The notes beneath the pieces are model-generated. The model saw nothing but the letters and a program-made list of their open reading frames with translations, was not told where the DNA came from and made no database searches. Positions 38,264-46,932 of a DNA stretch of 64,000 bases are shown here, in pieces. The first letter of the stretch is position 1; every line of letters starts with the position of its first letter. The stretch lies in the NCBI RefSeq assembly GCF_004011835.1, contig NZ_RKLN01000001.1:930001-994000 (forward strand), read 5' to 3'. The position numbers were made by a program, and so were the translations under genes. Source of the DNA: Rhodococcus spongiicola. GTDB taxonomy: Bacteria > Actinomycetota > Actinomycetes > Mycobacteriales > Mycobacteriaceae.

Positions 38264-39235
38264 TCAATCGTTCACGAAGTCCGCCGACAGCCTGCCACGG
38301 CTTCGGGACGCGACCAACCTGACACCTGGACCGCCGCCACCGACAGCGACTCCGCCTTGCCCGCGCCAGTGGCCGATCAGGTCGTCGACTGCCCGTAACT
38401 GCTTGTCGGTCAGGGCTTTCGCGCCACGGTCGAGGAGCCAGGCCCGCAAGACCCGGCGGCGCACCGCGACGGGAATCTCGCGCAGGCTCTCGACGAGGAG
38501 ATCGTCTCCGTCCCGCGCCGACGCGAGTGCCTGGCGGGCGAGGGTGTCGAGCACCTCACCATCCTCACGGAGCTGTCCCGCGGTGCGGGCCAGTGCAGCC
38601 GCCACCCCGCCACCGAGGGTGTCCTCGAGCAGCGGCAGCACCTCGGTGCGCAGCCGTACCCGAGCGAAACCCGGATCGGAGTTGTGGGGGTCCTCGTACG
38701 GCTCGAGCGCGAGTTCGGCGCAGGCGCGGCGGGTCGTCTCACGCCGGACTGTGAGCAGGGGCCGGCCCCAGGGCGCGTCGTATTCGGCCATGCCTCGGAT
38801 CGACCGCCCACCGGAGCCGCGGGCCAGACCCAGTAGCACCGTCTCGGCTTGGTCGTCGAGGGTGTGTCCGAGCAGGACAGGGTGCCCACCGCGGCCCGCA
38901 TCGAGGGCCGCGTACCGGGCGCTGCGCGCGGCAGCCTCGAGTCCACCGGACGCGGCGACGTCTACCGGCACGACGTCCGCCCGGGCACATCCGAGGTCCA
39001 GTGCCCGCGTGGCCGCGGTGGCGGCGACGAGGCCCGAGCCGTCCTGGAGTTGGTGGTCGACGACCAGCGCACGCACCGAGGGCGCCTCGACGACCGCGGC
39101 CGCCGTGAGTGCGAGGGAGTCGGCGCCACCAGAAAGCGCGACGACGACCGTTCCGGCCGGCTCGTATTGCGCCAGCCACGCCCGAACCGCATGCCGCACC
39201 TCGAGGATCGCGGGTGCTTCCGGGAGGCGCCTCAC
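38264..39235 (-). CDS. tilS: tRNA(Ile)-lysidine synthase TilS
   Basis: Converts C34 of the CAU-anticodon tRNA-Ile to lysidine so that it reads AUA. The PP-loop is VALSGGADSLAL (Ser35-Ser40), followed by VVDHQLQDGS and the active-site GHTLDDQAETVLLGLARGSG. The C-terminal part is the short actinobacterial form (323 aa). GTG 39235 overlaps the DUF2342 stop as GTGA. Adjacent to hpt, as usual in this order. Confidence 0.95.
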   Translation of the reverse strand: MRRLPEAPAILEVRHAVRAWLAQYEPAGTVVVALSGGADSLALTAAAVVEAPSVRALVVDHQLQDGSGLVAATAATRALDLGCARADVVPVDVAASGGLEAAARSARYAALDAGRGGHPVLLGHTLDDQAETVLLGLARGSGGRSIRGMAEYDAPWGRPLLTVRRETTRRACAELALEPYEDPHNSDPGFARVRLRTEVLPLLEDTLGGGVAAALARTAGQLREDGEVLDTLARQALASARDGDDLLVESLREIPVAVRRRVLRAWLLDRGAKALTDKQLRAVDDLIGHWRGQGGVAVGGGGPGVRLVASRSRGRLSADFVND

Positions 39236-40287
39236 CCCAGCACCCGCGCTATCCAGGCGTCGGGATGCTCGATCTCGTCGAGGGTCGGCATCGTTTCGGG
39301 GCCGGTCCAGATCGTGTTGAACCGATCCATCCCGACTCGGCCGACGACGGCGTCCACGAAGCGCTTGCCGCGCACGTACTGCGCCATCTTGGCGTCCACA
39401 CCGAGCAGCGCACGCAGGATTCGCTGCACGGGGGTGGTCCGGCGACGACGGCGCGCATCGAATGCCCGCCGAATGCGCACCACCGACGGCACCACGTCGG
39501 GTCCGACGGCATCCATCACGTGGTCGGCGTGGCCCTCGAGCACGGTGCCGAGCACGAGCATCCGGTCGAGCGCCGCACGCTGGGGTTCGGCCTGGGTGGC
39601 GCGCACCAGTCCGATGATGCCCCGCTGGTCGACGGGTAGGTCCTCGCCGCGGCGCCGATCTCGCAATGCCGAAGAGAGTCGTGAGACGAACTCAGCCATC
39701 GTCTCCTTCGACGACTCGCCGAGTGTGGCGACGGAGCTGCGCATGTAGTCACCCATCCAGGGCGCCGACGAGAACTGTACTCGGTGGGTGACCTCGTGCA
39801 GACATACCCACAACCGGAAGTCTCTGGCCGGCACCGCCAGCGTCCGCTCCACCTGCAGCACATTGGGCGCGACGAGCAGCAGCGTTCCGTGCTCACCGGT
39901 GAACGGGTCGTACTGGCCGAGAATCGCCGACGAAAGGTACGCGAGCATCGCACCCGCCTGCACACCACCCGTCTTTCCTGCCAACGCTGAACGCTGCGGA
40001 TCGACGTCCGATCCCGTGAGGTGTGCCATGGACTGCGCCGCGGCGCGGACCCAACCGGCCCGGTCGACGACCCGCGCGGAAGGGGTCGGCAGCCCGTCGG
40101 CCAGCCCGGTGACACCGCGGACTGGCGCTTCCGCGCGGAACGAGGCGCTCTCGAGGTCGGCGACCACGGCCTCTGCGGTGTACCGCGACGTGACAGGTCC
40201 GGCGGGCGCCAGACGCACGCCCGTCCGAGCAGCCAGGCCCCAATCCACCGCGCCGCCGAATCGGCTGTCCGAGTCTGCCGTAGTCAC
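39232..40287 (-). CDS. Zinc-dependent metalloprotease-like DUF2342 protein
   Basis: A 351-residue protein with the zinc-protease motif HEVTH (164-168, in LWVCLHEVTHRVQF) and a later EGHADHVMD helix that may give the third ligand. It matches the actinobacterial DUF2342 family, sometimes labelled coenzyme-F420-biosynthesis-associated, with no proven activity. The GTG 40287 start follows a GAGGTAGTGAGG run; the frame is open further upstream but there it only translates a 19-bp tandem repeat. It sits between dacB and tilS as Rv3626c does. Confidence 0.85.
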   Translation of the reverse strand: MTTADSDSRFGGAVDWGLAARTGVRLAPAGPVTSRYTAEAVVADLESASFRAEAPVRGVTGLADGLPTPSARVVDRAGWVRAAAQSMAHLTGSDVDPQRSALAGKTGGVQAGAMLAYLSSAILGQYDPFTGEHGTLLLVAPNVLQVERTLAVPARDFRLWVCLHEVTHRVQFSSAPWMGDYMRSSVATLGESSKETMAEFVSRLSSALRDRRRGEDLPVDQRGIIGLVRATQAEPQRAALDRMLVLGTVLEGHADHVMDAVGPDVVPSVVRIRRAFDARRRRRTTPVQRILRALLGVDAKMAQYVRGKRFVDAVVGRVGMDRFNTIWTGPETMPTLDEIEHPDAWIARVLG

Positions 40288-40311
40288 CCTCACTACCTCA
40301 TCTCGCCGCAA

Positions 40312-40368
40312 CTCACCTGCACCCACACTGCTCACCTGCGCCCACACTGCTCACCTACACCCACACTG
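40312..40368. repeat. Three 19-bp tandem units at the dacB stop
   Basis: CTCACCTGCACCCACACTG at 40312-40330, with two more copies at 40331-40349 and 40350-40368 that each differ by one base. The copy at 40350-40368 holds the last codons and TGA stop of dacB (40351-40353), so the stop region has been triplicated downstream. Confidence 0.95.
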
Positions 40369-41754
40369 CCGCAGCGCTCCGGCGACCGCGTCGAGCGCGG
40401 GCCGGCTCACCATCGGCAGACGATCGTTGGACATCAGTGTGAACGTCAGCACGCGCCCATCCGCATCTACGACATATCCGGTCAACACGCTAGCGATCGA
40501 GAGCGTTCCCGTCTTGGCCCGAACCCACCCGGCGCCCGTCCGGTCGCCGGACACGTACCGGTCGGCCAGGGTGCCGGTGGCACCAGCGACGGGCAGGTCG
40601 TCGAGCATTGGACGCAGTTGCGGCTTCGAGTCACCGGCCGCCGCGTTCAGGACGTTGTCGAGTAGAAGGGCCGAGACCCGGTTGTCGACGGACAGGCCGC
40701 TGCCGTCGTGCAGGATTAGCCCGTCCATCTTGAACCCGGCGTCGTAGAGGACCTGCGCGACGGACGCGGTGGCGCCCGCGAACGATCTATCGACGTTCTT
40801 CGCGCCGGCGACCTCGCGTGCGATTGTCTCGGCGAGCACGTTGTCGGACATGCGCATCATCTGGCCCAATCGATCACGCAGCGGCGCCGACTGCACGCTC
40901 GCGACGGTGGCCGCGTCTGGCTCGGCCTTACCGAGCGCCACCCGGGCCGGGTCGATGCCGAGTGCCTGCGCCAGGGTGCGGCCGGCGTCGAGCGCCGGCG
41001 TGGCGCTGCGTGGCGACTCGTCGATGAGCGGTTCGATCCGCGCGCCGTCGATCATGACTGGCTCGACTGGCGCGATGAAACCGGCGGCGATGTCGTCGGG
41101 CACCCACCCCGGCGCCATCGCGGGGCCGATGTATGCACTGGTGTCGACGACAATCCTGTCCACCTCGACGCCCGCACGCCGGATCTGTTCGACGAGGTCC
41201 GCGACGTGCGGCGCACCCGGGTAGTAGTTCGGTTGCCCGGGCGGCTGCGCGGTGAGCGTCGGATCGCCCTCGCCGACGAGCACCAGTTCACCCGCGCTCG
41301 AGCCCTGCACCACCCGTGTTTCGACGCGATGGTCCGGGGGCAGGGTCAGCATTGCTGCGGCCGCAGTGAGGATCTTGGTCGCCGACGCGGGCGTCATCAG
41401 AGTGTCGGGGTCCTTGGCCCACAACACGGTGCCGGTTTGCGCGTCGGACACCACACCGGTGAAGACGCCCAGGTCGGGGTTCGACACGACCGGGGCGAGG
41501 GCCGCCTCGAGAGCCTGACGAGTTGGCATGGGGGCATCGTCGGGCAGCGGCGCGACCTGGGGGGTGGCGGTGATCAGCTGCGGCGAGGTTGCGGCCACGT
41601 CCTGGGCCGCGGTCGCGCTCCCGCGTTGCACCAGCACGACGGCGGCGCCGCCGACGACGAGTGCGAGAACGGCGACGAGCGAGAGCAGGATCCGAACATT
41701 TCGACGTCGACGCTCGGCCAGGATGCCGACCTTCTTCTTTCCGTCGCTCCCCAA
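40351..41754 (-). CDS. dacB: D-alanyl-D-alanine carboxypeptidase DacB (PBP4, S13)
   Basis: Trims or cuts peptidoglycan cross-links outside the membrane. One N-terminal membrane helix (about 21-43) is followed by the S13 domain with SxxK as S124-A-T-K127, SDN at 303-305 and KTG at 414-416, the full penicillin-binding triad. The large insertion between SxxK and SxN marks the PBP4 family. 467 aa. The stop lies in a tandem repeat. ATG 41754; divergent from ppa across 220 bases. Confidence 0.94.
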   Translation of the reverse strand: MGSDGKKKVGILAERRRRNVRILLSLVAVLALVVGGAAVVLVQRGSATAAQDVAATSPQLITATPQVAPLPDDAPMPTRQALEAALAPVVSNPDLGVFTGVVSDAQTGTVLWAKDPDTLMTPASATKILTAAAAMLTLPPDHRVETRVVQGSSAGELVLVGEGDPTLTAQPPGQPNYYPGAPHVADLVEQIRRAGVEVDRIVVDTSAYIGPAMAPGWVPDDIAAGFIAPVEPVMIDGARIEPLIDESPRSATPALDAGRTLAQALGIDPARVALGKAEPDAATVASVQSAPLRDRLGQMMRMSDNVLAETIAREVAGAKNVDRSFAGATASVAQVLYDAGFKMDGLILHDGSGLSVDNRVSALLLDNVLNAAAGDSKPQLRPMLDDLPVAGATGTLADRYVSGDRTGAGWVRAKTGTLSIASVLTGYVVDADGRVLTFTLMSNDRLPMVSRPALDAVAGALRQCGCR

Positions 41755-41974
41755 CTTCCCTCCGAATCGCCCAAATTTCCCACCGAAGCGCCCAGCGCTC
41801 CGACCGCGGATTCCGCGGACCGCTCAGATCGTTCCGAACGAGGGCCGGAGGCGTTCCAGCACCTGCACCACCCGCATCACACAGTATCGCCGACCCGCTA
41901 CTCTTTTCCCGAACCGTCTACTCGGGCGGCAGTCGCAGATGCAGACAGTCAGACGCAGACAGTGAGGACAAGAC

Positions 41975-42466
41975 GTGGAGTTCGACGTCACCATCGAAAT
42001 CCCCAAGGGCCAGCGCAATAAGTACGAGGTCGATCACGAGACCGGCCGCGTGAAGTTGGACCGCTACCTCTACACCTCGTTCGGCTATCCGGCCGACTAC
42101 GGCTACATCGACAACACCCTCGGTGAGGACGGCGACCCGCTGGACGCGATGGTGCTGCTGCCCGAACCGGTGTTTCCCGGCGTCATCGTCGAGGCTCGCC
42201 CGGTCGGCATGTTCAACATGGTCGACGAGGCCGGCGGCGACGACAAGGTACTGTGCGTACCCGCGGGCGACCCGCGCTGGGATCACATCCAGGACATCGC
42301 GGACGTCCCCCAGTTCGAGCTCGATGCGATCAAGCACTTCTTCGTGCATTACAAGGATCTCGAGCCGAACAAGTACGTCACCGGAGCCGACTGGGTCGGC
42401 CGCGCGGAGGCCGAGAAGGTCATCTCGGAGGCCATCGAACGCCTGAAGGCGAACGGCGGACACTGA
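41975..42466 (+). CDS. ppa: Inorganic pyrophosphatase
   Basis: Hydrolyses pyrophosphate, pulling biosynthetic reactions forward. The 163 residues fit the family I enzyme: [17 protein letters not shown] at the start, [25 protein letters not shown] with the metal-binding Asp cluster, and [11 protein letters not shown] toward the end. GTG 41975 has GAGGA six bases upstream. Followed by a very strong hairpin terminator. Divergent from dacB, as in M. tuberculosis (Rv3627c/Rv3628). Confidence 0.97.
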   Translation: MEFDVTIEIPKGQRNKYEVDHETGRVKLDRYLYTSFGYPADYGYIDNTLGEDGDPLDAMVLLPEPVFPGVIVEARPVGMFNMVDEAGGDDKVLCVPAGDPRWDHIQDIADVPQFELDAIKHFFVHYKDLEPNKYVTGADWVGRAEAEKVISEAIERLKANGGH

Positions 42467-42475
42467 AGTAGTTGC

Positions 42476-42520
42476 CGGTGAAGGTGTGGGAGCGCATGTG
42501 CTGCTCCCACACCTTCACCG
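42476..42520 (+). terminator. Strong hairpin terminator after ppa
   Basis: CGGTGAAGGTGTGGGAGC (42476-42493) pairs perfectly over 18 bp with GCTCCCACACCTTCACCG (42503-42520), loop of nine, followed by TTTCC. The TTTCC also looks like the -35 of the next gene. Confidence 0.9.
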
Positions 42521-42549
42521 TTTCCAGGGCCCACCTACCCCACTACGAT
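42521..42549 (+). promoter_or_regulatory. Promoter of the lexA-type gene
   Basis: TTTCCA (42521-42526), a 17-base spacer and TACGAT (42544-42549), then seven bases to GTG 42557. This geometry puts the transcript start at the start codon, so translation would be leaderless. No CGAAC-N4-GTTCG box is present. Confidence 0.6.
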
Positions 42550-42556
42550 TCGCCGG

Positions 42557-43219
42557 GTGACCGGTTACGACGATCTCGACATGTTCGGTGGCCTCGACCC
42601 CTCCACCCTGCCGCCAACCCAGCAGCGGATCCTGGTAGCGATCCACGACTGGGTGTCGGCGCACGGGTGCCCGCCGAGTACTCGAGAGATCGCGCATGCA
42701 GTGGGCCTACGGTCGACGTCGTCGGTGTCGAAGCACCTGAAGAGCCTGGAACACAAGGGGTTTCTCCGTCGCGGCGGATCGATGACCCGGCAACTCGATG
42801 TGCGTCCATTCCTCACCGGGTCGGCGCCGGAGCAGTCGCCGGAGAACGCAGTGACGGTGCCCGTGGTCGGTGACATCGCGGCCGGCACGCCAATCCTTGC
42901 CGATGAGCACACCGACGAGGTGCTGGCGCTGCCGCGTGAGATCGTCGGCTCGGGCACCGTATTCGCGCTGCGGGTTCGCGGCGACTCGATGGTCGACGCT
43001 GCGATCTGCGACGGCGACCTCGTCGTGGTGCGGCAACAGCAGGAAGCGCACTCGGGACAGATCGTCGCCGCGATGATCGACGGCGAAGCCACCGTCAAAG
43101 TGTTCCGGCGCCGCGGCGGGCACGTCTACCTGGAGCCCCGCAACGACTCCTATCCGGTCATCGACGGCGACGAAGCCGTGGTCCTCGGCCGGGTGGTGTC
43201 GGTGATGCGGCGAATCTGA
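42557..43219 (+). CDS. lexA: LexA-type self-cleaving repressor
   Basis: A 220-residue repressor with an N-terminal winged helix-turn-helix (about 20-74; STREIAHAVGLRSTSSVSKHLKSLE) and a C-terminal S24 peptidase domain. The cleavage site is Ala109-Gly110 (GDIAAGTPIL), with catalytic Ser144 (RGDSMVD) and Lys181 (EATVKVF). All LexA functional parts are there. The recognition helix (SVSKHLKSL) differs from the usual actinobacterial SVAHQLRTL form as I remember it, no SOS box lies upstream, and lexA usually sits near nrdR, so this may be a paralogue. The gene symbol is therefore tentative. Confidence 0.85.
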   Translation: MTGYDDLDMFGGLDPSTLPPTQQRILVAIHDWVSAHGCPPSTREIAHAVGLRSTSSVSKHLKSLEHKGFLRRGGSMTRQLDVRPFLTGSAPEQSPENAVTVPVVGDIAAGTPILADEHTDEVLALPREIVGSGTVFALRVRGDSMVDAAICDGDLVVVRQQQEAHSGQIVAAMIDGEATVKVFRRRGGHVYLEPRNDSYPVIDGDEAVVLGRVVSVMRRI

Positions 43220-43249
43220 CCGGGCTCCCCCAACCGCCGTTCACACGGC

Positions 43250-43290
43250 GCCTTACGTTCACCGCCTTACGTTCACCGCCTTACGTTCAC
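43250..43290. repeat. Three 14-bp tandem units at the MFS stop
   Basis: GCCTTACGTTCACC at 43250-43263 and 43264-43277, then GCCTTACGTTCAC at 43278-43290. The last copy contains the TGA stop (43287-43289) of the minus-strand MFS gene, so the stop is repeated downstream. Confidence 0.95.
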
Positions 43291-44999
43291 ACTGTGTCGG
43301 CTGCTGCGCCGTCGGTGTCGTCGGTGACGGTGTCTTCGGCGTTTTCGGCGAGGCCCGACTTCTTCCGCAGCGGCACCTCCCGCCAGATCAGGATCAGCAC
43401 CAGCGCGGCGACGGCCAGTACCACGATCGGTGGGTAGATGGCCTCGAACGCGACCGCGAAGCCGTTCTTGAACGGTTCCGCGAGGGTCGCGTTGAGGTGC
43501 TCGATGAACGAGGTGTCCTGCATCGCGGCATGCGTGGCACTGGGGTCTCCGGTCGCCAGCGCGCGGGCGATTCCCGCCTCCGCTGGGTCCGGGCTCTGCA
43601 ACCCGGCCGCAACCGCCTGCCGGAACTCCGGTGACTGCGCCGCGTCCTCCAGCTGGGTTGTGATCGCGGGCGTCAGCTTCGCGAAGAGAATCGACAGAAA
43701 CAGCGCCACACCCATCGTGCCGCCGATCTGCCGGAAGAACGTCGCGGCAGCGGTCGAGACACCCATGTTCTTCGGCGGCAGCGCGTTCTGGATCGCGAGG
43801 GTCAGCGGCTGCAACAGATTTCCCAGGCCCAGGCCGAGCACGAAGATGAACACCATGAAGACCGGCAGGCTGGTGTCGGCTGTCACCGAGTGCAGCAGCA
43901 CCGCCGCGACCGCGGTCAGCACAGCGCCGAGGATGGTGAAGATCCGGTAGCGGCCCGTCCTGGAAATCAGCTGTCCCGACAGAATCGACCCGATCGCGAT
44001 ACCGAGCACCGCGGGCAGCATCTGGAAGCCGGACATCGTCGGACTCGACCCCTTCACCACCTGCAGGTACTGCGGGACGATGATGATCGCACCGAACATG
44101 ACTGCGCCGACGAGGAAGCTGATCACCACGCCCAGCGCGAACGTCTGGTTCCGGAAGAAGCGCAGCGGGAACAGTGCCGAGTCCCCCATGAAGTACTCCA
44201 CCACGACGAAGGCGGAGATTCCCACGACACCAATGGCGTAGCAGGTCAGCGATCGGGGGCTGCCCCATCCCCAGGACTGCCCCTGCTCGGCGACCACCAG
44301 CAGCGGAACCAGACCGATGGTCAGGGTCAGCGCACCCCACCAGTCGATCCGCACGAGACGGTGCACCGGGGGCAGGTGCAGCACGCGCCACACGACGGCG
44401 AGCGCGAGCAGTCCGATCGGGGCGTTCACCAGGAACACCCACCGCCAACCAGCGATTCCGAAGATCGATTCCTGTCCGGCCAGCAGGCCACCGATCACGG
44501 GACCGAGCACACTCGACGTGCCGAACACCGCCATGAAGTAGCCCTGATAGCGGGCGCGCTCGCGGGGCGGGACGATGTCTCCGATGATCGCGAGCGCCAG
44601 TGAGAACAGGCCACCGGCACCGAGACCCTGGATCGCGCGGAACACCGCGAGCATGGGCATCGACTGCGCGAAAGTACACAGGACCGAACCGAACACGAAC
44701 AGCGCGATCGCCGCCATGAAGAACGACTTGCGGCCGTAGATGTCGGAGAGCTTGCCGTAGAGCGGGGTGACGATCGTCGCGGTGATCAGGTACGCAGTCG
44801 TCACCCACGCCTGCAGGGAGTAGCCGTTGAGGTCGTCGGCGATCGTGCGCATGGCCGTCGCCACGATGGTCTGGTCGAGCGCGGCGAGGAACATCCCGAG
44901 CAGCAGGCCTGTCAGGATCGCCAAAATCTGGCGATGCGTGAACGTGGCCTGCTGCTCAGGCGCGACGGTGGACTCGGTGTCCTTGTAATCCTGTGCCAT
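43287..44999 (-). CDS. DHA2-family (EmrB/QacA-type) drug:H+ antiporter
   Basis: A 570-residue major facilitator with about 14 membrane helices. Motif D1 region LGMFLAALDQTIVATAMRTIADDL, motif A YGKLSDIYGRKSFF, motif B RAIQGLGAGGL and the antiporter motif C VLGPVIGGLLAG are all visible. A large outer loop before the last helix (about 450-510) is usual for this mycobacterial group. It exports drugs or lipids using proton entry; the cargo is unknown. ATG 44999 follows GAGGAG. The acidic C-terminal tail ends in a repeated stop region. No local regulator is adjacent. Confidence 0.93.
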   Translation of the reverse strand: MAQDYKDTESTVAPEQQATFTHRQILAILTGLLLGMFLAALDQTIVATAMRTIADDLNGYSLQAWVTTAYLITATIVTPLYGKLSDIYGRKSFFMAAIALFVFGSVLCTFAQSMPMLAVFRAIQGLGAGGLFSLALAIIGDIVPPRERARYQGYFMAVFGTSSVLGPVIGGLLAGQESIFGIAGWRWVFLVNAPIGLLALAVVWRVLHLPPVHRLVRIDWWGALTLTIGLVPLLVVAEQGQSWGWGSPRSLTCYAIGVVGISAFVVVEYFMGDSALFPLRFFRNQTFALGVVISFLVGAVMFGAIIIVPQYLQVVKGSSPTMSGFQMLPAVLGIAIGSILSGQLISRTGRYRIFTILGAVLTAVAAVLLHSVTADTSLPVFMVFIFVLGLGLGNLLQPLTLAIQNALPPKNMGVSTAAATFFRQIGGTMGVALFLSILFAKLTPAITTQLEDAAQSPEFRQAVAAGLQSPDPAEAGIARALATGDPSATHAAMQDTSFIEHLNATLAEPFKNGFAVAFEAIYPPIVVLAVAALVLILIWREVPLRKKSGLAENAEDTVTDDTDGAAADTV

Positions 45000-45031
45000 T
45001 TCGGCTCCTCACCGTCGCCATCACATGGCGG

Positions 45032-45862
45032 TCAGCGCCCCTTGAACTCGGGAGGACGCTTCTGGAACACCGCCGTGATGGCCTCGGTGAGGTCCTGTGA
45101 CGGCAGGAAGGCCGCGTTCCACGCGGCCACGTAACGCAGGCTGTCGTTCACCGCCGCGGAACGGCTGTGGTCGAGCACATCCTTGATGCCATGCACCACG
45201 AGCGGCGGGTTCGCCGCAATCTCGGCGGCGGTCGCGTGGGCCGCGGCAAGCACCGCGTCCGCATCGTCGAACACCTCATTGACAAGCCCGATCTTCTCGG
45301 CGCGGGCCGCATCGATGTCCTTGCCGGTCAGCGCGAGTTCACGCAGATGCCCATCGCCGATGATTGCGGGCAGACGAGCGAAACTGCCCATGTCGGCGAC
45401 GATGGCAACCTTGACCTCGCGGATGCTGAACTTGGCGTCGGCGCTCGCGTAGCGGACGTCGGCGGCCGAGATCAGGTCGACGCCACCGCCGATGCACCAA
45501 CCCTGGATCGCCGCAACGACGGGCTTTCGGCAGTCGGCGACGGCATTGATGCCGGACTGCATGCGTTTGATCATTTCGTGGAAGTCCGTGCGAGGGCCGG
45601 CCTGCGCGTTCTCCGCGAGCACTTCGCCCAACCTTCCGCTCATCGCCGGTAGGTCGAGCCCGAAGGAGAAATGCTTGCCGGACCCGGCGAGCACCACGGC
45701 GCGGACCTCGGGGTCGGCGTCGAGGTCGGCGAAGACGCCTGGGAGTTCGTCCCAGAAGTCCGGCCCCATCGCATTGCCCCTGCCCGGGCCTATCAAGGTG
45801 ACCTGGGCGACGTGGTCCTTGCGTTCGACCGTGAACGCATTCCAACTCTGCTGTTCCGTCAT
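45032..45862 (-). CDS. Crotonase-fold protein, probable dienoyl-CoA isomerase
   Basis: A 276-residue crotonase-superfamily enzyme. The oxyanion hole is in GKHFSFGLDLPAM and GWCIGGGVDLISAADVRY. It has Asp129 (GGGVD), Glu149 (SIREV) and Asp157 (VADMG), which match the three acidic residues of mammalian delta3,5-delta2,4-dienoyl-CoA isomerase (ECH1), rather than the Glu-Glu pair of enoyl-CoA hydratase. I infer it moves double bonds in unsaturated fatty acyl-CoA. An echA21-like annotation is also possible. ATG 45862; upstream of a TetR gene in the same direction with 55 bases between the TetR stop and this start. Confidence 0.85.
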   Translation of the reverse strand: MTEQQSWNAFTVERKDHVAQVTLIGPGRGNAMGPDFWDELPGVFADLDADPEVRAVVLAGSGKHFSFGLDLPAMSGRLGEVLAENAQAGPRTDFHEMIKRMQSGINAVADCRKPVVAAIQGWCIGGGVDLISAADVRYASADAKFSIREVKVAIVADMGSFARLPAIIGDGHLRELALTGKDIDAARAEKIGLVNEVFDDADAVLAAAHATAAEIAANPPLVVHGIKDVLDHSRSAAVNDSLRYVAAWNAAFLPSQDLTEAITAVFQKRPPEFKGR

Positions 45863-45917
45863 TACTGGAGAGTAACCTTTCGATCCGACCTCGCCCTTAC
45901 CGAGCGTCGGTCGCCTT

Positions 45918-46541
45918 CTAACCGGCGCGAGCGACAGCGCCGGCGAACAATGCGGTGACGGCAGCCCCTATCGCCTGCTCGTCCACTTCCTCGGGATCGA
46001 CGGCGTGCTCGAGCACCAGACCCGAGATCAAGGCGGTCAGCGACAGGGCGGTGGTGTGCACGTCCATGTCCACGCCCCACTCGCGGGCGCGGTCGGCAAT
46101 CAGTTCGATGAGCTTGCCGCGCAGGAGACGCCGCTCACGTTGATACGCCTGTCTGACCTGGGGATCGCGTACGGCCTGGACTCCGAACTCGAGGACCAGA
46201 AGCGACCACTCGGGGTCGGCGACGAGGGCCGATGCGATGGCTGCCCCACCCTTGCCCACGGCGTCGGCGAGACCGAGGCCTGCGATCTCACCGGCCACAC
46301 GGCCCATGAGGTCGAGCCAACGTTGCTCGAACAGTTCGACGAACAGGTCCTGCTTCGACTCGAAGTTCGAGTACACCGCACCCTTGGTGAAGCCCGCCCG
46401 GCGTGCGATCTCCGCAAGACGCGCGCCTTGGAATCCCCTGTCGACGAACTCCTCGGCGGCCGCGGCCAGAATGCGCGCCCGCACAACGTCTCGCCCCGGA
46501 CGCACGGTCGAGGGCACCCCGTCTTGGCGGACTTCGGACAC
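45918..46541 (-). CDS. TetR-family regulator
   Basis: A 207-residue TetR protein. Helix-turn-helix in residues about 20-65 (RARILAAAAEEFVDRGFQGARLAEIARRAGFTKGAVYSNFESKQDLF). The frame is open for 100 codons upstream, but GTG 46541 is chosen because a TTGTCA-17-TACCGT promoter places the transcript start on this codon (leaderless). A palindrome ATACC-n3-GGTAT overlaps the -10, as expected for self-repression. The crotonase gene lies downstream in the same direction, so it may control fatty-acid catabolism. Confidence 0.88.
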   Translation of the reverse strand: MSEVRQDGVPSTVRPGRDVVRARILAAAAEEFVDRGFQGARLAEIARRAGFTKGAVYSNFESKQDLFVELFEQRWLDLMGRVAGEIAGLGLADAVGKGGAAIASALVADPEWSLLVLEFGVQAVRDPQVRQAYQRERRLLRGKLIELIADRAREWGVDMDVHTTALSLTALISGLVLEHAVDPEEVDEQAIGAAVTALFAGAVARAG

Positions 46542-46932
46542 GATACCTACGGTATTCACCACCTGCCGTGTTGACAACCCGTTCGGGTCCCGCGAGATCG
46601 AGCGCGGGGATGTGATCGACCCGAGCAGCACGGACATGCTGACGACGGCCCGTGCGGGCGGCAGTTCGTACGGGCCGATCTCCCGAGTCGGATCGGGCGC
46701 AGTCTGCCCACTTGTCACGATCCACGTTCTGGGAACCTTTGCCGGACATTGGCTCCCGCTGTCGCTGCTGGGTACGGGCGTTGCGCTCGGTCCGGTCGGC
46801 TCCAGCCCTCCCGCTGTACGCCGCCGTAGCGCCGGTCTACTGATCGGTTTCATCGCGGGGCCAGTCGGTTACTCCCGCAGATCGAGCGCGAATATCCCTG
46901 CCCCCGCCACGATCTAGATTTACTCTGAGTTC
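46542..46932. other. Intergenic region between tetR and ybaK
   Basis: About 390 bases between divergent genes. Apart from the tetR promoter it holds an open plus-strand frame near 46614-46919 with a segment (FAGHWLPLSLLGTGVALGPVG) that looks like a transporter membrane helix, but without a start signal or recognisable family. No other structure seen. Confidence 0.5.
46543..46577 (-). promoter_or_regulatory. tetR promoter with overlapping palindrome
   Basis: Minus strand: TTGTCA (46577-46572), 17-base spacer, TACCGT (46554-46549), seven bases to GTG 46541. The 13-bp palindrome ATACCGTAGGTAT (46555-46543) covers the -10, a natural position for autorepression. Confidence 0.6.

Noticed and set aside
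40312-40368. Three regularly spaced repeats that might suggest a CRISPR fragment
   Set aside because: Units are directly adjacent with no spacers and include a gene's stop codon; they are simple tandem duplications.
42521-42556. A LexA box in front of the lexA-type gene
   Set aside because: Searched by eye for CGAAC-N4-GTTCG and near variants; none is present.
46614-46919. Open plus-strand frame with one membrane-like segment between tetR and ybaK
   Set aside because: No ribosome site, no family resemblance beyond one hydrophobic stretch, and codon use is unconvincing; possibly an old transporter fragment but too weak to call.
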